This document shows positions 44,776-54,481 of a DNA stretch of 64,000 nucleotides, piece by piece. The DNA is taken from assembly GCF_000986795.1 (NCBI RefSeq), contig NZ_LAYZ01000025.1, forward strand, positions 165,013 to 229,012, given 5' to 3'. Position 1 is the first letter of the stretch, and every line of letters begins with the position of its first letter. The stretch is from Salinicoccus sediminis. GTDB taxonomy: Bacteria > Bacillota > Bacilli > Staphylococcales > Salinicoccaceae. Below the pieces are notes generated by a model. The model saw only the letters and a list, made by a program, of their open reading frames with translations, was not told the origin of the DNA and did no database searches. Made by a program: the position numbers and the translations under genes.

Positions 44776-46714
44776 CGGTCATCCCCCTCGCTTTCTTTTC
44801 AGTTTCTATGATTTCATCCACTTCAATATGATATCCCTCGTCGTAATCGAAGGAGCGGATGATCATCATGACGATGATGCCCACGAGACCGATCACTGCA
44901 AGTGTAATCCATTCGAACACCAGCGCGAAACTTGCAAAGAACATGATGGCCGCCATGATGAACGGCTGTCCTGTGTAGCTCGGCATATGAATCGGCTCAA
45001 GTTTGTCCCTGTCGAAAGTGGTCTGTCCTTTTTCCTTCATGTCGATCAGGGCATCGTGACTTTCAATCTCGGGCAGAGTGGCAAAATTGTATTTTGGAAT
45101 CGGTGTAGGCGTCGCCCATTCCAGCGTCCTGCCATAACCCCAGGAATCCCCTTCGATGTTCCTCGGACTGAAGCGGAAACTGTAGATGACACAGTGAACA
45201 AATACGATGAAACCGAGTCCCATCAAGAATGCGCCCATTGTCGATATGAAGTTCAATGTGAACCATTCCGGTCCGACAGTGAAGATCCTTCTCGCCATGC
45301 CGTCAAGTCCCAGGAAGTACTGAGGGAAGAAGCAGAGATGGAAGCCGATAAGGAAAAGCCAGAAAGCCCATTTACCGATACGTTCATTGAGTTTGTGTCC
45401 GAACATCTTCGGATACCAGAATATGAGTCCTGCAAAGCAGGCAAATACCGTTCCCGGAATCAGCACATAGTGGAAGTGGGATACAAGGAAGTATGTGTTG
45501 TGATACTGATAGTCGGCTGCTGCCATACCGAGCATTACGCCGGTCACACCGCCGATGGTGAAACTTGGGATGAACGCAAGCGACCAGAGCATCGGTGCCG
45601 AGAATACTATCTTGGACTTATAGAGCGTCGCCAGCCAGTTGAATATCTTCACCCCGGTCGGTATCGCAATCATCATGGTCGTTATCGAGAACACGGAGTT
45701 CACGAACGCGCCTGCGCCCATCGTAAAGAAGTGGTGCACCCAGACTACGAAGCTGAGCCCGGCGATGATGACGATTGCCCCCACCATGGCCTTATAGCCA
45801 AAGATCTGCTTCTGGGCGAACGATGCGATGACTTCCGAGAATATGCCAAATGCAGGAAGTATGACGATGTACACCTCAGGGTGCCCCCACATCCAGAACA
45901 GGTTGGCCCACATCATCGGCAGTCCCTCGCCGGTCAGGGTGAAGAAGTGTGAACCGAATATCCTGTCGATGGTCATCAGTGCCAGAGCGACTGTGAGGAT
46001 CGGGAAAGCGAAAATGATGATGAATGTCGTAATGAGGGTGGACCAGGTGAAAATAGGCATTTTCATCAATGTCATTCCCGGTGCTCTCATCCTCAGTATC
46101 GTTACCATAAGGTTGATGCCTGTTGCCAGTGTACCGATACCTGATAATTGAAGGCCAAGCAGGTAGAAGTTGATGCCCGGCCCCGGACTGAGTTCCGAAC
46201 CTGCCAGTGGTGCATAGTTCGTCCAGCCGGCATCCGGCGCCCCGCCTATTACGAAAGACAGGTTGAACAGCATTGCACCGAAGAAGAAGGACCAGAAACT
46301 GACTGCATTCAGGAATGGAAACGCAAAGTCCCTTGCCCCGATCTGCAGCGGTACGATGATATTCATCAGTCCGATCAGGAAAGGCATCGCCATGAAAATG
46401 ATCATGATCGTACCGTGTGTCGTAAAGACTTCATTATAGTGCTGTGAATTTAAAAAGTTCATATCCGGGAAAGCGAGCTGTGTACGCATCATCAGCGCAT
46501 CAACGCCGCCGCGGAATAACATTGCGAGTGCTGAGAGTATATACATGATACCGATTTTTTTATGGTCGACCGTGGTCAGCCATTCCTGCCAGAGCCATTT
46601 CCATCTTTTGAAATAGGTCAACAGAAAGATTACTGTCGCCGATACAAGTACAATAGAGACCATACCCGCATAGATCAGCGGCTCACCGGTAACAAAAAAT
46701 TCATCTAATTGCAT
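44768..46714 (-). CDS. qoxB: Cytochrome aa3 quinol oxidase subunit I
   Basis: A 648-residue heme-copper oxidase core subunit. Ligands are visible: [14 protein letters not shown] (heme a), [17 protein letters not shown] (CuB histidine and the cross-linked tyrosine), WVHHFFT (CuB histidines) and VSHFHYVLI (heme a3 and a). It oxidises menaquinol and reduces oxygen while pumping protons. ATG at 46714 is chosen; a GTG one codon earlier is possible. Confidence 0.95.
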   Translation of the reverse strand: MQLDEFFVTGEPLIYAGMVSIVLVSATVIFLLTYFKRWKWLWQEWLTTVDHKKIGIMYILSALAMLFRGGVDALMMRTQLAFPDMNFLNSQHYNEVFTTHGTIMIIFMAMPFLIGLMNIIVPLQIGARDFAFPFLNAVSFWSFFFGAMLFNLSFVIGGAPDAGWTNYAPLAGSELSPGPGINFYLLGLQLSGIGTLATGINLMVTILRMRAPGMTLMKMPIFTWSTLITTFIIIFAFPILTVALALMTIDRIFGSHFFTLTGEGLPMMWANLFWMWGHPEVYIVILPAFGIFSEVIASFAQKQIFGYKAMVGAIVIIAGLSFVVWVHHFFTMGAGAFVNSVFSITTMMIAIPTGVKIFNWLATLYKSKIVFSAPMLWSLAFIPSFTIGGVTGVMLGMAAADYQYHNTYFLVSHFHYVLIPGTVFACFAGLIFWYPKMFGHKLNERIGKWAFWLFLIGFHLCFFPQYFLGLDGMARRIFTVGPEWFTLNFISTMGAFLMGLGFIVFVHCVIYSFRFSPRNIEGDSWGYGRTLEWATPTPIPKYNFATLPEIESHDALIDMKEKGQTTFDRDKLEPIHMPSYTGQPFIMAAIMFFASFALVFEWITLAVIGLVGIIVMMIIRSFDYDEGYHIEVDEIIETEKKARGMTDE

Positions 46715-46734
46715 CACTGCCTACCTTCTTTCCG

Positions 46735-47685
46735 TTATTGTTGAATTTCATCGGGAGCCCATCCAGGTTTGTTTTCCAGGTGAAGACCCTCGTCATATTT
46801 ATCCCCATGGCGCTCTACAGAATAATCCCTGCCTTCGTTTGAACCATGGTCGACCCATTCAAGATGGGTGGAAGAGAATGACATCGTCTCATCCAGTAAA
46901 CCGGGAGCGAGTATTTCATCATATTTATCCTGGGTCAGTTCCGGTGCTTCCTCGCTGACGGATGCTGCCCAGTCATCGAATTCATCCTCGGATTGGGCGG
47001 TAACGTTGAATGTCTGTCCGGTGAAGCCTTCACCGGTGAAGTTGGCGTTTCTGCCTTTGAAGACGCCTTCCTCATCCGCCTGCAGATACAGAGTATTTTC
47101 CATGCCCGCCATGTTGTATTTCTGCCCACCGAGCTGCGGCACCCAGAATGATGCCATGGAGTCAGCGGAAGACAGACGGAATTCAATCGCCCTGTCCGTA
47201 GGGATATGAAGATAGTTCACCGTCTCAATATCCTGTTCAGGATAAGTGAATATCCACTTCCAGTCCGCTGCAGTGGCGTAGACCACAAGCGGTTCCTTTT
47301 CCTGACTGGATTCCGGAGGTTTTTCAAGGTCGTACAGCGTCGTAACCGTCGGAATGGACAGTGCAGTGACAATCAGTACAGGAATTACGAACCAGACGAC
47401 TTCGAGCTTCACATTACCATGATGGTCCGGCCTGTAATCCTCCGGTTTCCGGTTCGGGTTGTTTGCCCTGTATTTGAAAACCACAATCGCAAAAATGGTA
47501 AATACCACCACAATGATTCCCAGCATAAAAATGACAGCATACAATATCAGGTTCTTCTGGCTTTCGCCTGCAGGGCCCACAGGGTCAAGCACAGCCATTT
47601 TATCGCATCCTGTCATCAGTATTGCCAAAAGAACAGGGAGAAGAGTGAACCATTTTTTTTGCAATGAAACTTTCTTTCCTTTCAT
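46735..47685 (-). CDS. qoxA: Cytochrome aa3 quinol oxidase subunit II (lipoprotein)
   Basis: A 316-residue subunit with lipobox LMTGC at the end of the signal peptide and two helices (to about residue 100). An extracytoplasmic cupredoxin domain follows that lacks the CuA cysteines, as in quinol oxidases (SMASFWVPQLGGQKYNMAGM). GGAG lies eight bases before the ATG at 47685. The C-terminus is acidic. First gene of qoxABCD. Confidence 0.93.
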   Translation of the reverse strand: MKGKKVSLQKKWFTLLPVLLAILMTGCDKMAVLDPVGPAGESQKNLILYAVIFMLGIIVVVFTIFAIVVFKYRANNPNRKPEDYRPDHHGNVKLEVVWFVIPVLIVTALSIPTVTTLYDLEKPPESSQEKEPLVVYATAADWKWIFTYPEQDIETVNYLHIPTDRAIEFRLSSADSMASFWVPQLGGQKYNMAGMENTLYLQADEEGVFKGRNANFTGEGFTGQTFNVTAQSEDEFDDWAASVSEEAPELTQDKYDEILAPGLLDETMSFSSTHLEWVDHGSNEGRDYSVERHGDKYDEGLHLENKPGWAPDEIQQ

Positions 47686-48092
47686 CCCAATCACTCCAAG
47701 TTAAGTAAAATACATACAAATATAATAAGATCCATAGTTCATGTATTGTCCTACTGTAACAAAAATATCGTGTCTAATAATTCGTTAACATCAAAGTTCA
47801 TACAATTTTTACTTAATCGTAATATTTTATGAAATAAATCGACAAATTTTTTCCTGAATATTCCTCGTTTTCCTGTTGTCCATCAAATCAGGTGAAAACA
47901 TATGCTCTGTGATTCATACATCACCCTCCATTTTGATACATACATGCATCTTTCCCCTCATTTATGTTTTTAACACGCAAAATAGGGATATATTTTAAAT
48001 AAATGTCTCATTATAATGGCAAGCAGTAAAAATATGCTGTTTTTCATCATTTCCGTAATGGGAACATCCATTTTTGAAAGGAGTGCTTTATC
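47686..48092. other. Intergenic region between qoxA and membrane protein gene
   Basis: About 400 AT-rich bases holding the qox upstream region (minus strand) and, on the plus strand, a sigma-B-like promoter near 47966-47990. I see no gene in it. TACATACA-type words recur at 47711, 47917 and 47937, but no organised repeat is evident. Confidence 0.5.
47966..47990 (+). promoter_or_regulatory. Sigma-B-like promoter
   Basis: GTTTTT, 13 bases, GGGATA, close to the sigma-B pattern GTTTAA-N12-15-GGGTAT. It is 103 bases before the membrane protein gene at 48093, so that gene may be part of the general stress response. Confidence 0.45.
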
Positions 48093-48443
48093 ATGCTGCA
48101 CTATCTGTTCAACGCATACATCGGTAAATCGATGATTGAAGGCGGGATGCAGAAGGTCGAGAATAAAGGGCATATGGGGGAAGACTTCGAAACGATGTTC
48201 AATGTCGACTCGAACCAGATGAAGGTCGCCGGCTATCTGGAGACAATCGGCTCTCTATTCCTCCTGGCCTCGTTCCTCGGCAAATCGTTCACCAGAATGG
48301 GCACCATCATGCTGAACATCGTCCTCGGTGTCGCGATCATCAAACACCTGAAAGCCGGTCATGGATTTGAAGGAAGCAAGAACGCCCTCAGACTTTTCGG
48401 TCTGAACACTGTCAGCTACTTAGAGACTTTCCGTAAAAAATAA
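48093..48443 (+). CDS. Small membrane protein of unknown function
   Basis: A 116-residue protein with three hydrophobic stretches (about 45-62, 68-84, 98-110) separated by short charged loops, after a soluble N-terminal part. There is a weak likeness to DoxX-type four-helix proteins, not enough to assign. GAAAGGAG lies nine bases before the ATG. A sigma-B-like promoter upstream hints at stress expression. It is convergent with the recombinase-like gene. Confidence 0.6.
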   Translation: MLHYLFNAYIGKSMIEGGMQKVENKGHMGEDFETMFNVDSNQMKVAGYLETIGSLFLLASFLGKSFTRMGTIMLNIVLGVAIIKHLKAGHGFEGSKNALRLFGLNTVSYLETFRKK

Positions 48444-48462
48444 CGGTATATGGAATTATATA

Positions 48463-48500
48463 AATAAGACACGCGCCCGAATTTGGATGCGTGTCTTATT
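48463..48500. terminator. Bidirectional terminator
   Basis: AATAAGACACGC / GCGTGTCTTATT with a 14-base loop. It overlaps the stop codon of the recombinase-like gene. Confidence 0.85.
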
Positions 48501-49035
48501 TATCCAGATGGCGGTATAATGTCGCACGACTGATGTTTGTGGCTTCTTTAATCTCGTTCAGTGTGTACCGCTTCGTCATGTACATCTCTACTGCCCGCTT
48601 GATATTATCATCACTGCGCTTGGGGCGGCCCATCTGTTTTCCTCTGACTGCCGCTTCCGTCATCCCTTGTCTGGTCCTGAATTTTACGACATCACTTTGG
48701 AAATCAGAGATGTGATTCAATACGCGTAGAAATGATAGGTCCGTCGATCCATCAATGACTAAATCGATATTGAGGATGTGGACGATTACATTCTCTGCTT
48801 CTGCATGACTGATAATATCCAGCAGCTGTTTTGTAGAGTCTGCCAGTATGCACAGGTCGGTAACGACGATGGTATCGCCACCCGTGACCGTTCCATTCAA
48901 CAATCTTTCCAGTTCATGCCGCTTTTTATTATGTGTATGACTTTCTTCAAATAACTCATCTGTATTATTAAGCTTCAATTTCTGCTGTTCGGCAGTATCA
49001 TATAATCCTAAAGGTCTTATATAACCATATCTCAT
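48496..49035 (-). CDS. Serine-recombinase-like protein with lost catalytic residues
   Basis: A 179-residue protein laid out like small resolvases/invertases such as Bin3. It has an N-terminal domain to about residue 130 starting MRYGYIRPLG, then GRPKR and a C-terminal helix-turn-helix (YTLNEIKEATNISRATLYRHL). Active enzymes have GYxRVS with the nucleophilic serine and a DRLGRS arginine motif. Here these read YIRPLG and TDLCILADS, so serine and arginines are gone while the DNA-binding part is intact. It is therefore likely a DNA-binding protein, not a recombinase. No inverted repeats or invertible segment are seen nearby. Confidence 0.75.
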   Translation of the reverse strand: MRYGYIRPLGLYDTAEQQKLKLNNTDELFEESHTHNKKRHELERLLNGTVTGGDTIVVTDLCILADSTKQLLDIISHAEAENVIVHILNIDLVIDGSTDLSFLRVLNHISDFQSDVVKFRTRQGMTEAAVRGKQMGRPKRSDDNIKRAVEMYMTKRYTLNEIKEATNISRATLYRHLDK

Positions 49036-49149
49036 TTGCCAACACTCCTATCACCAAAATTATACCACTGATATTCTCAAAATGGGGTATACTTATGAAA
49101 CTTTTCTGCTATAATGGCTATAGTTATTTTATAAAACAGGAGTGTACAA

Positions 49150-50604
49150 ATGATAGAAAAAATTAAAAAAGAATGGTTTTCACAACCTGGTACAAATATA
49201 CTGGCCGGTATCGTGGTCGCACTCGCTTTGATTCCCGAAGCGATCGCTTTCTCGATCATCGCGGGCGTGGACCCGATGGTGGGACTTTACGCCTCTTTCA
49301 TCATCGCAGTCGTCATATCCTTCACTGGAGGCCGTCCTGCAATGATATCCGCAGCTACCGGGGCAGTCGCTTTAGTGGTCACTCCACTCGTCAGGGAACA
49401 TGGTGTGGAATATCTCCTCGCAGCCACGATACTCATGGGAATCATCCAGGTTGCACTGGGTGTTCTGAAAGTCGGACGCCTGATGAAATTCATACCGAAC
49501 TCGGTGATGATCGGATTCGTCAACGCCCTCGCCATCATGATCTTCATGGCCCAGCTTGAACACATCTTCGGCATCTCGCTCGATACATACGTATATCTGG
49601 CCATCACACTGCTGATCGTCTATCTCTTCCCGAGGCTGCTCAAAAAGATTCCGGCGCCATTGATTGCCCTCGTCGTATTGACCGCAGCCTATCTTATGCT
49701 CGGTTCGGATGTACGGACAGTAGGTGACCTGGGGCAGATAGAGCGTTCCCTCCCGGGCTTCATCATTCCCGATGTGCCCTTTACTCTGGAAACACTGCAG
49801 ATCATCCTGCCTTTCTCTCTTTCCATGGCAGTGGTGGGGCTGGTAGAAAGCCTGCTCACTGCAAGGATTGTTGATAATGCCACTGATTCATTCAGTAATA
49901 AAAACAGGGAGTCCCGCGGGCAGGGGATCGCCAACTTCATCAACGGTTTCTTCGGAGGCATGGGCGGATGTGCGATGATCGGACAATCTGTAATCAATGT
50001 AAGATCAGGCGCCACGACCCGCCTGTCCACATTTACAGCAGGTGCGTTCCTGATGTTCCTGATCATCGTCCTCGGAGACTGGGTCGTACAGATACCTATG
50101 CCGATCCTGGCCGGCATCATGGTCATGGTTTCCATCGGAACATTCGACTGGGGTTCGTTCAAATATGCGCTGAAAGCCCCGCGGACTGATGCATTCGTCA
50201 TGATCCTCACAGTCATCATCGTCCTGTTCACGAGCAACCTGGCTCTCGGAGTCATCATCGGCGTCATATTCAGCGCATTGTTCTTCGCCACAAAAATCTC
50301 CAGAGTCGACGTCCATACCGAAACAGCGGGAAGTACCATCTATTACCGCTTCCACGGCCAGATATTCTTTGCATCCATCGATTCGATGATGAACCAGCTC
50401 GATTTCAATGTCCATGACAAAGATATCGAACTGGACTTCTCGGATGCGCATCTCTGGGACGATTCGGCTGTGGAGGCGATTGACACGGCCGTCAAGAAGT
50501 TTGAGGAAAAGTCAAACAAGGTATATGTGAAGCAATTGAACGCTGACAGCAGAAAAATAGTCCAGGAACTGAGCAGATTAAACGAGCAGCACCTCATGCA
50601 ATAA
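49150..50604 (+). CDS. SulP family anion transporter with STAS domain
   Basis: A 484-residue transporter: 10-14 helices to about residue 385 and a C-terminal STAS domain (about 395-480, containing [18 protein letters not shown]). The N-terminal [19 protein letters not shown] and [13 protein letters not shown] segments are typical. SulP proteins carry sulfate, bicarbonate or dicarboxylates; the ion here is undetermined. A universal stress protein gene starts 19 bases downstream, so they are probably one operon. Confidence 0.9.
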   Translation: MIEKIKKEWFSQPGTNILAGIVVALALIPEAIAFSIIAGVDPMVGLYASFIIAVVISFTGGRPAMISAATGAVALVVTPLVREHGVEYLLAATILMGIIQVALGVLKVGRLMKFIPNSVMIGFVNALAIMIFMAQLEHIFGISLDTYVYLAITLLIVYLFPRLLKKIPAPLIALVVLTAAYLMLGSDVRTVGDLGQIERSLPGFIIPDVPFTLETLQIILPFSLSMAVVGLVESLLTARIVDNATDSFSNKNRESRGQGIANFINGFFGGMGGCAMIGQSVINVRSGATTRLSTFTAGAFLMFLIIVLGDWVVQIPMPILAGIMVMVSIGTFDWGSFKYALKAPRTDAFVMILTVIIVLFTSNLALGVIIGVIFSALFFATKISRVDVHTETAGSTIYYRFHGQIFFASIDSMMNQLDFNVHDKDIELDFSDAHLWDDSAVEAIDTAVKKFEEKSNKVYVKQLNADSRKIVQELSRLNEQHLMQ

Positions 50605-50622
50605 TTAGTTGGAGGGACTTTT

Positions 50623-51036
50623 ATGTACAAAACACTTCTGTTGGCTGCAGACGGCTCGGAGAACAGCTTCAGAGCGGCAAAGGAAAGCATGAATTTCATT
50701 GATGCAAATACACGTGTCACCATACTCAATGTCGTGGGCACCGATGATGTAAAAAACGAGGTGCTGCATGGTTCCCAGTCGGGAAACGTCACAGCAAGGA
50801 GAAAGGAAAAGCTTTCCCGGATCCTCGACTTTTACGAAAAGAACGGAATAACATATGAAGTTGTCTTCGAACACGGATCACCGTCTGATACTGTCGTCAA
50901 CGTGGCAAACAACGGCGCTTTCGAAGCCCTCGTACTCGGTACAAGAGGCTTGAACAACTTCCAGGAAATGATGCTCGGCAGTGTCAGTCACAAGGCAGCC
51001 AAACGCGTGACCATACCGGTGCTGATAGTCAAGTAG
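50623..51036 (+). CDS. Universal stress protein (UspA family), copy 1
   Basis: A 137-residue UspA-fold protein with the nucleotide-binding loop G-TR-G-LNNFQEMML-GS near residues 108-124, so it is the ATP-binding type. GGAGGG precedes the ATG. It is probably cotranscribed with the SulP gene and is followed 188 bases later by a close paralog. The pair likely supports stress survival or modulates the transporter; the second idea is conjecture. Confidence 0.88.
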   Translation: MYKTLLLAADGSENSFRAAKESMNFIDANTRVTILNVVGTDDVKNEVLHGSQSGNVTARRKEKLSRILDFYEKNGITYEVVFEHGSPSDTVVNVANNGAFEALVLGTRGLNNFQEMMLGSVSHKAAKRVTIPVLIVK

Positions 51037-51224
51037 GAACATGGATACCTTTTGGCTCCGCCGGATATTACAGTAGGACAGATGGATGATTGAGCTGCAC
51101 CGTGCAGGGTAGATATATATTGAGAAGGAATTTTTTACCTCCGGCAACTATAAACCTTCAGATATGATGATGCGGCAGGAAAAGACGAAAACTCCCGCTT
51201 AATATTTATAAAGGAGGGTCGTTT

Positions 51225-51638
51225 ATGTATAAAACCCTATTGTTCGCAACTGATGGTTCTGACAACAGCTTCAGGGCGGCAAAAGAGAGTTTGAACTTCA
51301 TCGATGATCAGACGACCGTAACGGTTTTGAATGTTGTCACTGCAGATGATGTCGATCAGGAGATGCACACAAGCGGTCTCCCCGAAGGGATGTCTTCTGA
51401 AAGGAAAGAGCGGTTGGCCAAGCTGGAAAAATTGTTTTCAGATGAAGGTGTTTCCTACGAAATCCTGTTCGAACGCGGAGTCCCCAAAGAAACAGTAGTG
51501 AACTTTGCCAACAGCGGTGACTACCAGGCATTGATTTTAGGTTCAAGAGGATTGAATAATTTTCAGGAAATGGTGCTCGGCAGTGTCAGTCACAAAGCAG
51601 CCAAAAGAGCAAAAATACCGGTAATCATAGTTAAATGA
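51225..51638 (+). CDS. Universal stress protein (UspA family), copy 2
   Basis: A 137-residue protein with the same length and architecture as copy 1 and near-identical N- and C-terminal thirds (LNFIDD, GSRGLNNFQEM, LGSVSHKAAKRA). The middle has diverged. AAAGGAGGG lies nine bases before the ATG. It looks like a tandem duplication with its own upstream region, so the two copies may be regulated differently. Confidence 0.88.
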   Translation: MYKTLLFATDGSDNSFRAAKESLNFIDDQTTVTVLNVVTADDVDQEMHTSGLPEGMSSERKERLAKLEKLFSDEGVSYEILFERGVPKETVVNFANSGDYQALILGSRGLNNFQEMVLGSVSHKAAKRAKIPVIIVK

Positions 51639-51640
51639 CC

Positions 51641-51673
51641 AAAGCATGATGCGGATTCGCATCATGCTTTTTT
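51641..51673. terminator. Terminator between usp2 and the NAD(P)HX repair gene
   Basis: AAAGCATGATGCG-GATT-CGCATCATGCTTT followed by more T. Confidence 0.88.
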
Positions 51674-53171
51674 ACCGGCCCTGCATATTATCAAGGATGT
51701 TAAACGCCGTTTCCATGTAATCAATGATTCCGGAAGCTGTCATGGATGAGGCGGCAATCCCACGCTCCAGGAGATGATCAGCGGTATGACCATGCATAAA
51801 GACCGCGCTCGAAACCGCAGTCTGGACATCATCATAATGTGCCAGGAACGACAGGATGATGCCTGTAAGTGCATCCCCTGTTCCGCCTTTTGCCAGTCCT
51901 GAATTACCCGTGATGTTGACGAAAGTCCTTCCATCCGGTGTCGCAACGATTGTATATGGCCCCTTCAGGACAACGTAGATACCATTATTCCGGGCATATT
52001 TTTCTGCAGTTTCAAACCTCGCTCCATTTACCTTGGCCGGTGTCGAATCAATCAGCTTCGCCATTTCACCGGGATGGGGTGTAATGACAGTAGGGGCCTT
52101 CCGGTTCCTTACAAGCGGCAGTATGTCCCCGAACTGATTCAGGCCATCTGCATCGATCAGGAGCGGTCCATCAAAGTTATCGACCAGATCCACAACCATT
52201 TCCCTGCTGTCAGAACCTGTACCTATACCGGGACCCACAGCCACGGCATCTTTCCCTTTATAGAACCCTTCAAGTGATTGATCCCTGTCATAGAATGTCG
52301 CTTCAGGCAGCCGTGAAGCAATGACGGGCACTGCACTTTTCACCGTGTTGACCATTGTCAGGCCTGCGCCGCTTTTGACCGCAGCACCGGCAGACATGAC
52401 CGCAGCACCAGGCATCATATCATTTCCGGCGATGAGTCCCACTTTGCCGTGGCTGCCTTTATGCGACGAAGCAGACCGTTTCAGCCAATGCTTCCCGGTG
52501 TCCGCCAAAGTCCATTCAAATCTGTGACTGTGTGCCACCTCATCAATCGCTCTTTTGGGAATTCCGATCTGCAAGACTTCACTGTCACCGTAATAATCAC
52601 GCGCAGGATAGAGATAAAAGCTCAGTTTCGGCTGCTGGAGTATGATTGTATGATCCGCCCTGAGCGCAGATTCCGGAACCGTTTCTTCTGCAGCGGGAAC
52701 CCCGCTTGGAAGATCGATGGAAACGACCCGTTTTCCTGAATCTGTGACATCTCTGATGACAGTTAAGTACGGTTCCCTGATTTCACCGTATAATCCGGTA
52801 CCGAGCATCGCGTCCACGATGATATCAGCCTTTTCCAGGTCCTCCCTGTCATACCGCTTCCATCCAAATCCCGACTTCTCCAATATCGTCTTATGGTACT
52901 CCGAATCTCCACTGAACCTGTCTTCACCGGGAATGATGCATACTGTCACCTCGAACCCCGCTTCAAGCAGCGTGCGGGAAATCACGAAACCATCGCCTCC
53001 ATTGTTTCCACTGCCAACCAGGACAGTAAATTTCCGCCCCGCATAATCCTCCATCAGCCTGAGCGCAGCAGCACGCCCCGCGTTCTCCATCAGAATCCTG
53101 CCGTCCAACCCGATATGATCCATCGTATATTGATCTGCGTTTTGCATTTCGCCACCCGTAACGATCCTCAC
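51672..53171 (-). CDS. nnr: Bifunctional NAD(P)HX epimerase/dehydratase
   Basis: A 499-residue fusion of the YjeF_N epimerase domain (1 to about 210; VGSGNNGGDGFVISR and DAMLGTGLYGEI) and the ADP/ATP-dependent NAD(P)HX dehydratase domain (about 215-499; VGPGIGTG, TPHPGEMAKL, KGGTGDALTGI with the catalytic aspartate). It repairs hydrated NADH/NADPH in the cytoplasm. It is monocistronic and convergent with usp2. Confidence 0.93.
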   Translation of the reverse strand: MRIVTGGEMQNADQYTMDHIGLDGRILMENAGRAAALRLMEDYAGRKFTVLVGSGNNGGDGFVISRTLLEAGFEVTVCIIPGEDRFSGDSEYHKTILEKSGFGWKRYDREDLEKADIIVDAMLGTGLYGEIREPYLTVIRDVTDSGKRVVSIDLPSGVPAAEETVPESALRADHTIILQQPKLSFYLYPARDYYGDSEVLQIGIPKRAIDEVAHSHRFEWTLADTGKHWLKRSASSHKGSHGKVGLIAGNDMMPGAAVMSAGAAVKSGAGLTMVNTVKSAVPVIASRLPEATFYDRDQSLEGFYKGKDAVAVGPGIGTGSDSREMVVDLVDNFDGPLLIDADGLNQFGDILPLVRNRKAPTVITPHPGEMAKLIDSTPAKVNGARFETAEKYARNNGIYVVLKGPYTIVATPDGRTFVNITGNSGLAKGGTGDALTGIILSFLAHYDDVQTAVSSAVFMHGHTADHLLERGIAASSMTASGIIDYMETAFNILDNMQGR

Positions 53172-53285
53172 CTGATACCCCTCCTGTAAATGGCTATCTT
53201 TTGCATTGGTTCAAACACTTGTGAATAATATATTTATAGCCTTTTCCCCTAATTCCCATCATCAAATCTTTTGAGGAGGAATAAT

Positions 53286-53759
53286 ATGAAAACTGTATAC
53301 AGCAAAGATCAGGAAGCCGCCTACCAGACGCTGTCACTAACGATCGAAGCCGCTCCCCGGGACATATTCCATTACCTGGGCACGACTGAAGGAATCAGCC
53401 AGTGGTTCCCGCAACTCGCTTTTTCAACAGAGGATAACATCCTCAAGCTCATCTTTGATCTGGGTGATGGCAATTATGAAGAAATGACAGTGGAGGAATA
53501 CGACGAACCGAACGCCATCGGTTTTACCTGGGATACCGGGTATGTCCGCCTGATCCTTGAACCAGACGGACAAAACACCATTCTGACACTGGAAGAAAGA
53601 CTGCCTTTTGAATTCGGAAACATTCCGCAGGACTTCACGGGGTGGCAGTTCCAGGTCCGGAACATAAAACATATTTCCGAAACTGGCAGCCCAAAAGAAA
53701 TGGGTGATGCGGACTTCAAAGAACAGGAAGCGAAAGCGGCCAAAGAACTGGACCTGTGA
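53286..53759 (+). CDS. SRPBCC/AHSA1-domain protein
   Basis: A 157-residue START-like protein of the AHSA1 group. It contains the typical GTTEGISQWFPQLAF, then a beta-rich cavity (GFTWDTGYVRLILEPDGQN) and the C-terminal helix. Such proteins bind hydrophobic ligands; the ligand here is unknown. AGGAGGAATAAT lies before the ATG at 53286. It precedes a TetR gene by 110 bases. Confidence 0.8.
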   Translation: MKTVYSKDQEAAYQTLSLTIEAAPRDIFHYLGTTEGISQWFPQLAFSTEDNILKLIFDLGDGNYEEMTVEEYDEPNAIGFTWDTGYVRLILEPDGQNTILTLEERLPFEFGNIPQDFTGWQFQVRNIKHISETGSPKEMGDADFKEQEAKAAKELDL

Positions 53760-53809
53760 CCAATTTTACTGACGATGTGCCCCGCTTCATATCGTCTTTT
53801 TATTTTGCC

Positions 53810-53838
53810 TTGCAATTATTTGAATGTTCATTTAAAAT
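53810..53838 (+). promoter_or_regulatory. tetR promoter with palindrome in the spacer
   Basis: TTGCAA, 17 bases, TAAAAT. The spacer contains the palindrome TGAATGTTCA at 53821-53830, positioned for a repressor to block the promoter. A TetR autoregulatory operator is the likely reading. Confidence 0.65.
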
Positions 53839-53869
53839 ATTAAATATATATTCAAGAAAGAGTGAGGGA

Positions 53870-54481
53870 ATGTCATTTATACAGGAGCAGAGAAGAGAAC
53901 AGATTTTAAAAACATGCATTGAAGAACTTGCCGAATCCGGATTCAGGAACCTTACGTTTAAAAATATTGCAGAACGCGCAAACATCAACCCAAGTCTTGT
54001 GTCCTATCATTTCAAATCAAAGAACACTTTATTATTCGCTCTGCTGGAATATATTTTCAGCCATAAGGTGCAATATGTCGCAAATGCTGTCTCAGACGAT
54101 AGACCCGCCATGGAAAAAATCAGGCAATATATTGATGCGTCGCTAAAATACCAGAGAAAATTCAGGTCACTGAACATCGCCCTTATAGAAATCATATTCA
54201 ATGCAAGAACCGAAGAAAACAAAGCCTTTTACCTGATGGAGGAGGATGAGCCTGATGGCCTGTACATGATTCTCATCCCGATTATCGAAGAAGGCATGAA
54301 CAACGGGGAGTTCAATCCCGATACAGATATAAGAACAGTAACGCGGATCATCAATGGTGCCATAGATGAAATGATACTCGCTTCCGGGAACAGTACAGAG
54401 AGTGACAAATACGGGGCGGTGCTTTTCTCCATGGCCGAGAGGTATTTAAGCACTGAAGGGGAGAGTAAGGATGAACAGTGA
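53870..54481 (+). CDS. TetR family regulator
   Basis: A 203-residue TetR regulator: helix-turn-helix at residues 10-55 (TFKNIAERANINPSLVSYHFKSKNTLL) and an all-helical ligand domain after it. GTGAGGGA precedes the ATG. It overlaps the next gene by 11 bases, so it probably controls the following membrane protein genes and its own promoter. The ligand is unknown. Confidence 0.87.
   Translation: MSFIQEQRREQILKTCIEELAESGFRNLTFKNIAERANINPSLVSYHFKSKNTLLFALLEYIFSHKVQYVANAVSDDRPAMEKIRQYIDASLKYQRKFRSLNIALIEIIFNARTEENKAFYLMEEDEPDGLYMILIPIIEEGMNNGEFNPDTDIRTVTRIINGAIDEMILASGNSTESDKYGAVLFSMAERYLSTEGESKDEQ

Noticed and set aside
44474..45952. A 492-codon open frame on the plus strand
   Set aside because: It lies entirely antisense to qoxB and qoxC, has no ribosome site, and its product is a low-complexity His/Glu/Arg-rich string, as expected from the complement of a GC-biased membrane protein gene.
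48463..49035. Recombinase gene as part of a mobile element or invertible switch
   Set aside because: No flanking inverted repeats, target duplications or other mobile genes are visible, and the catalytic residues are missing.
49689..50339. A 216-codon minus-strand open frame
   Set aside because: It is antisense to the SulP gene, with no ribosome site and no recognisable domain.
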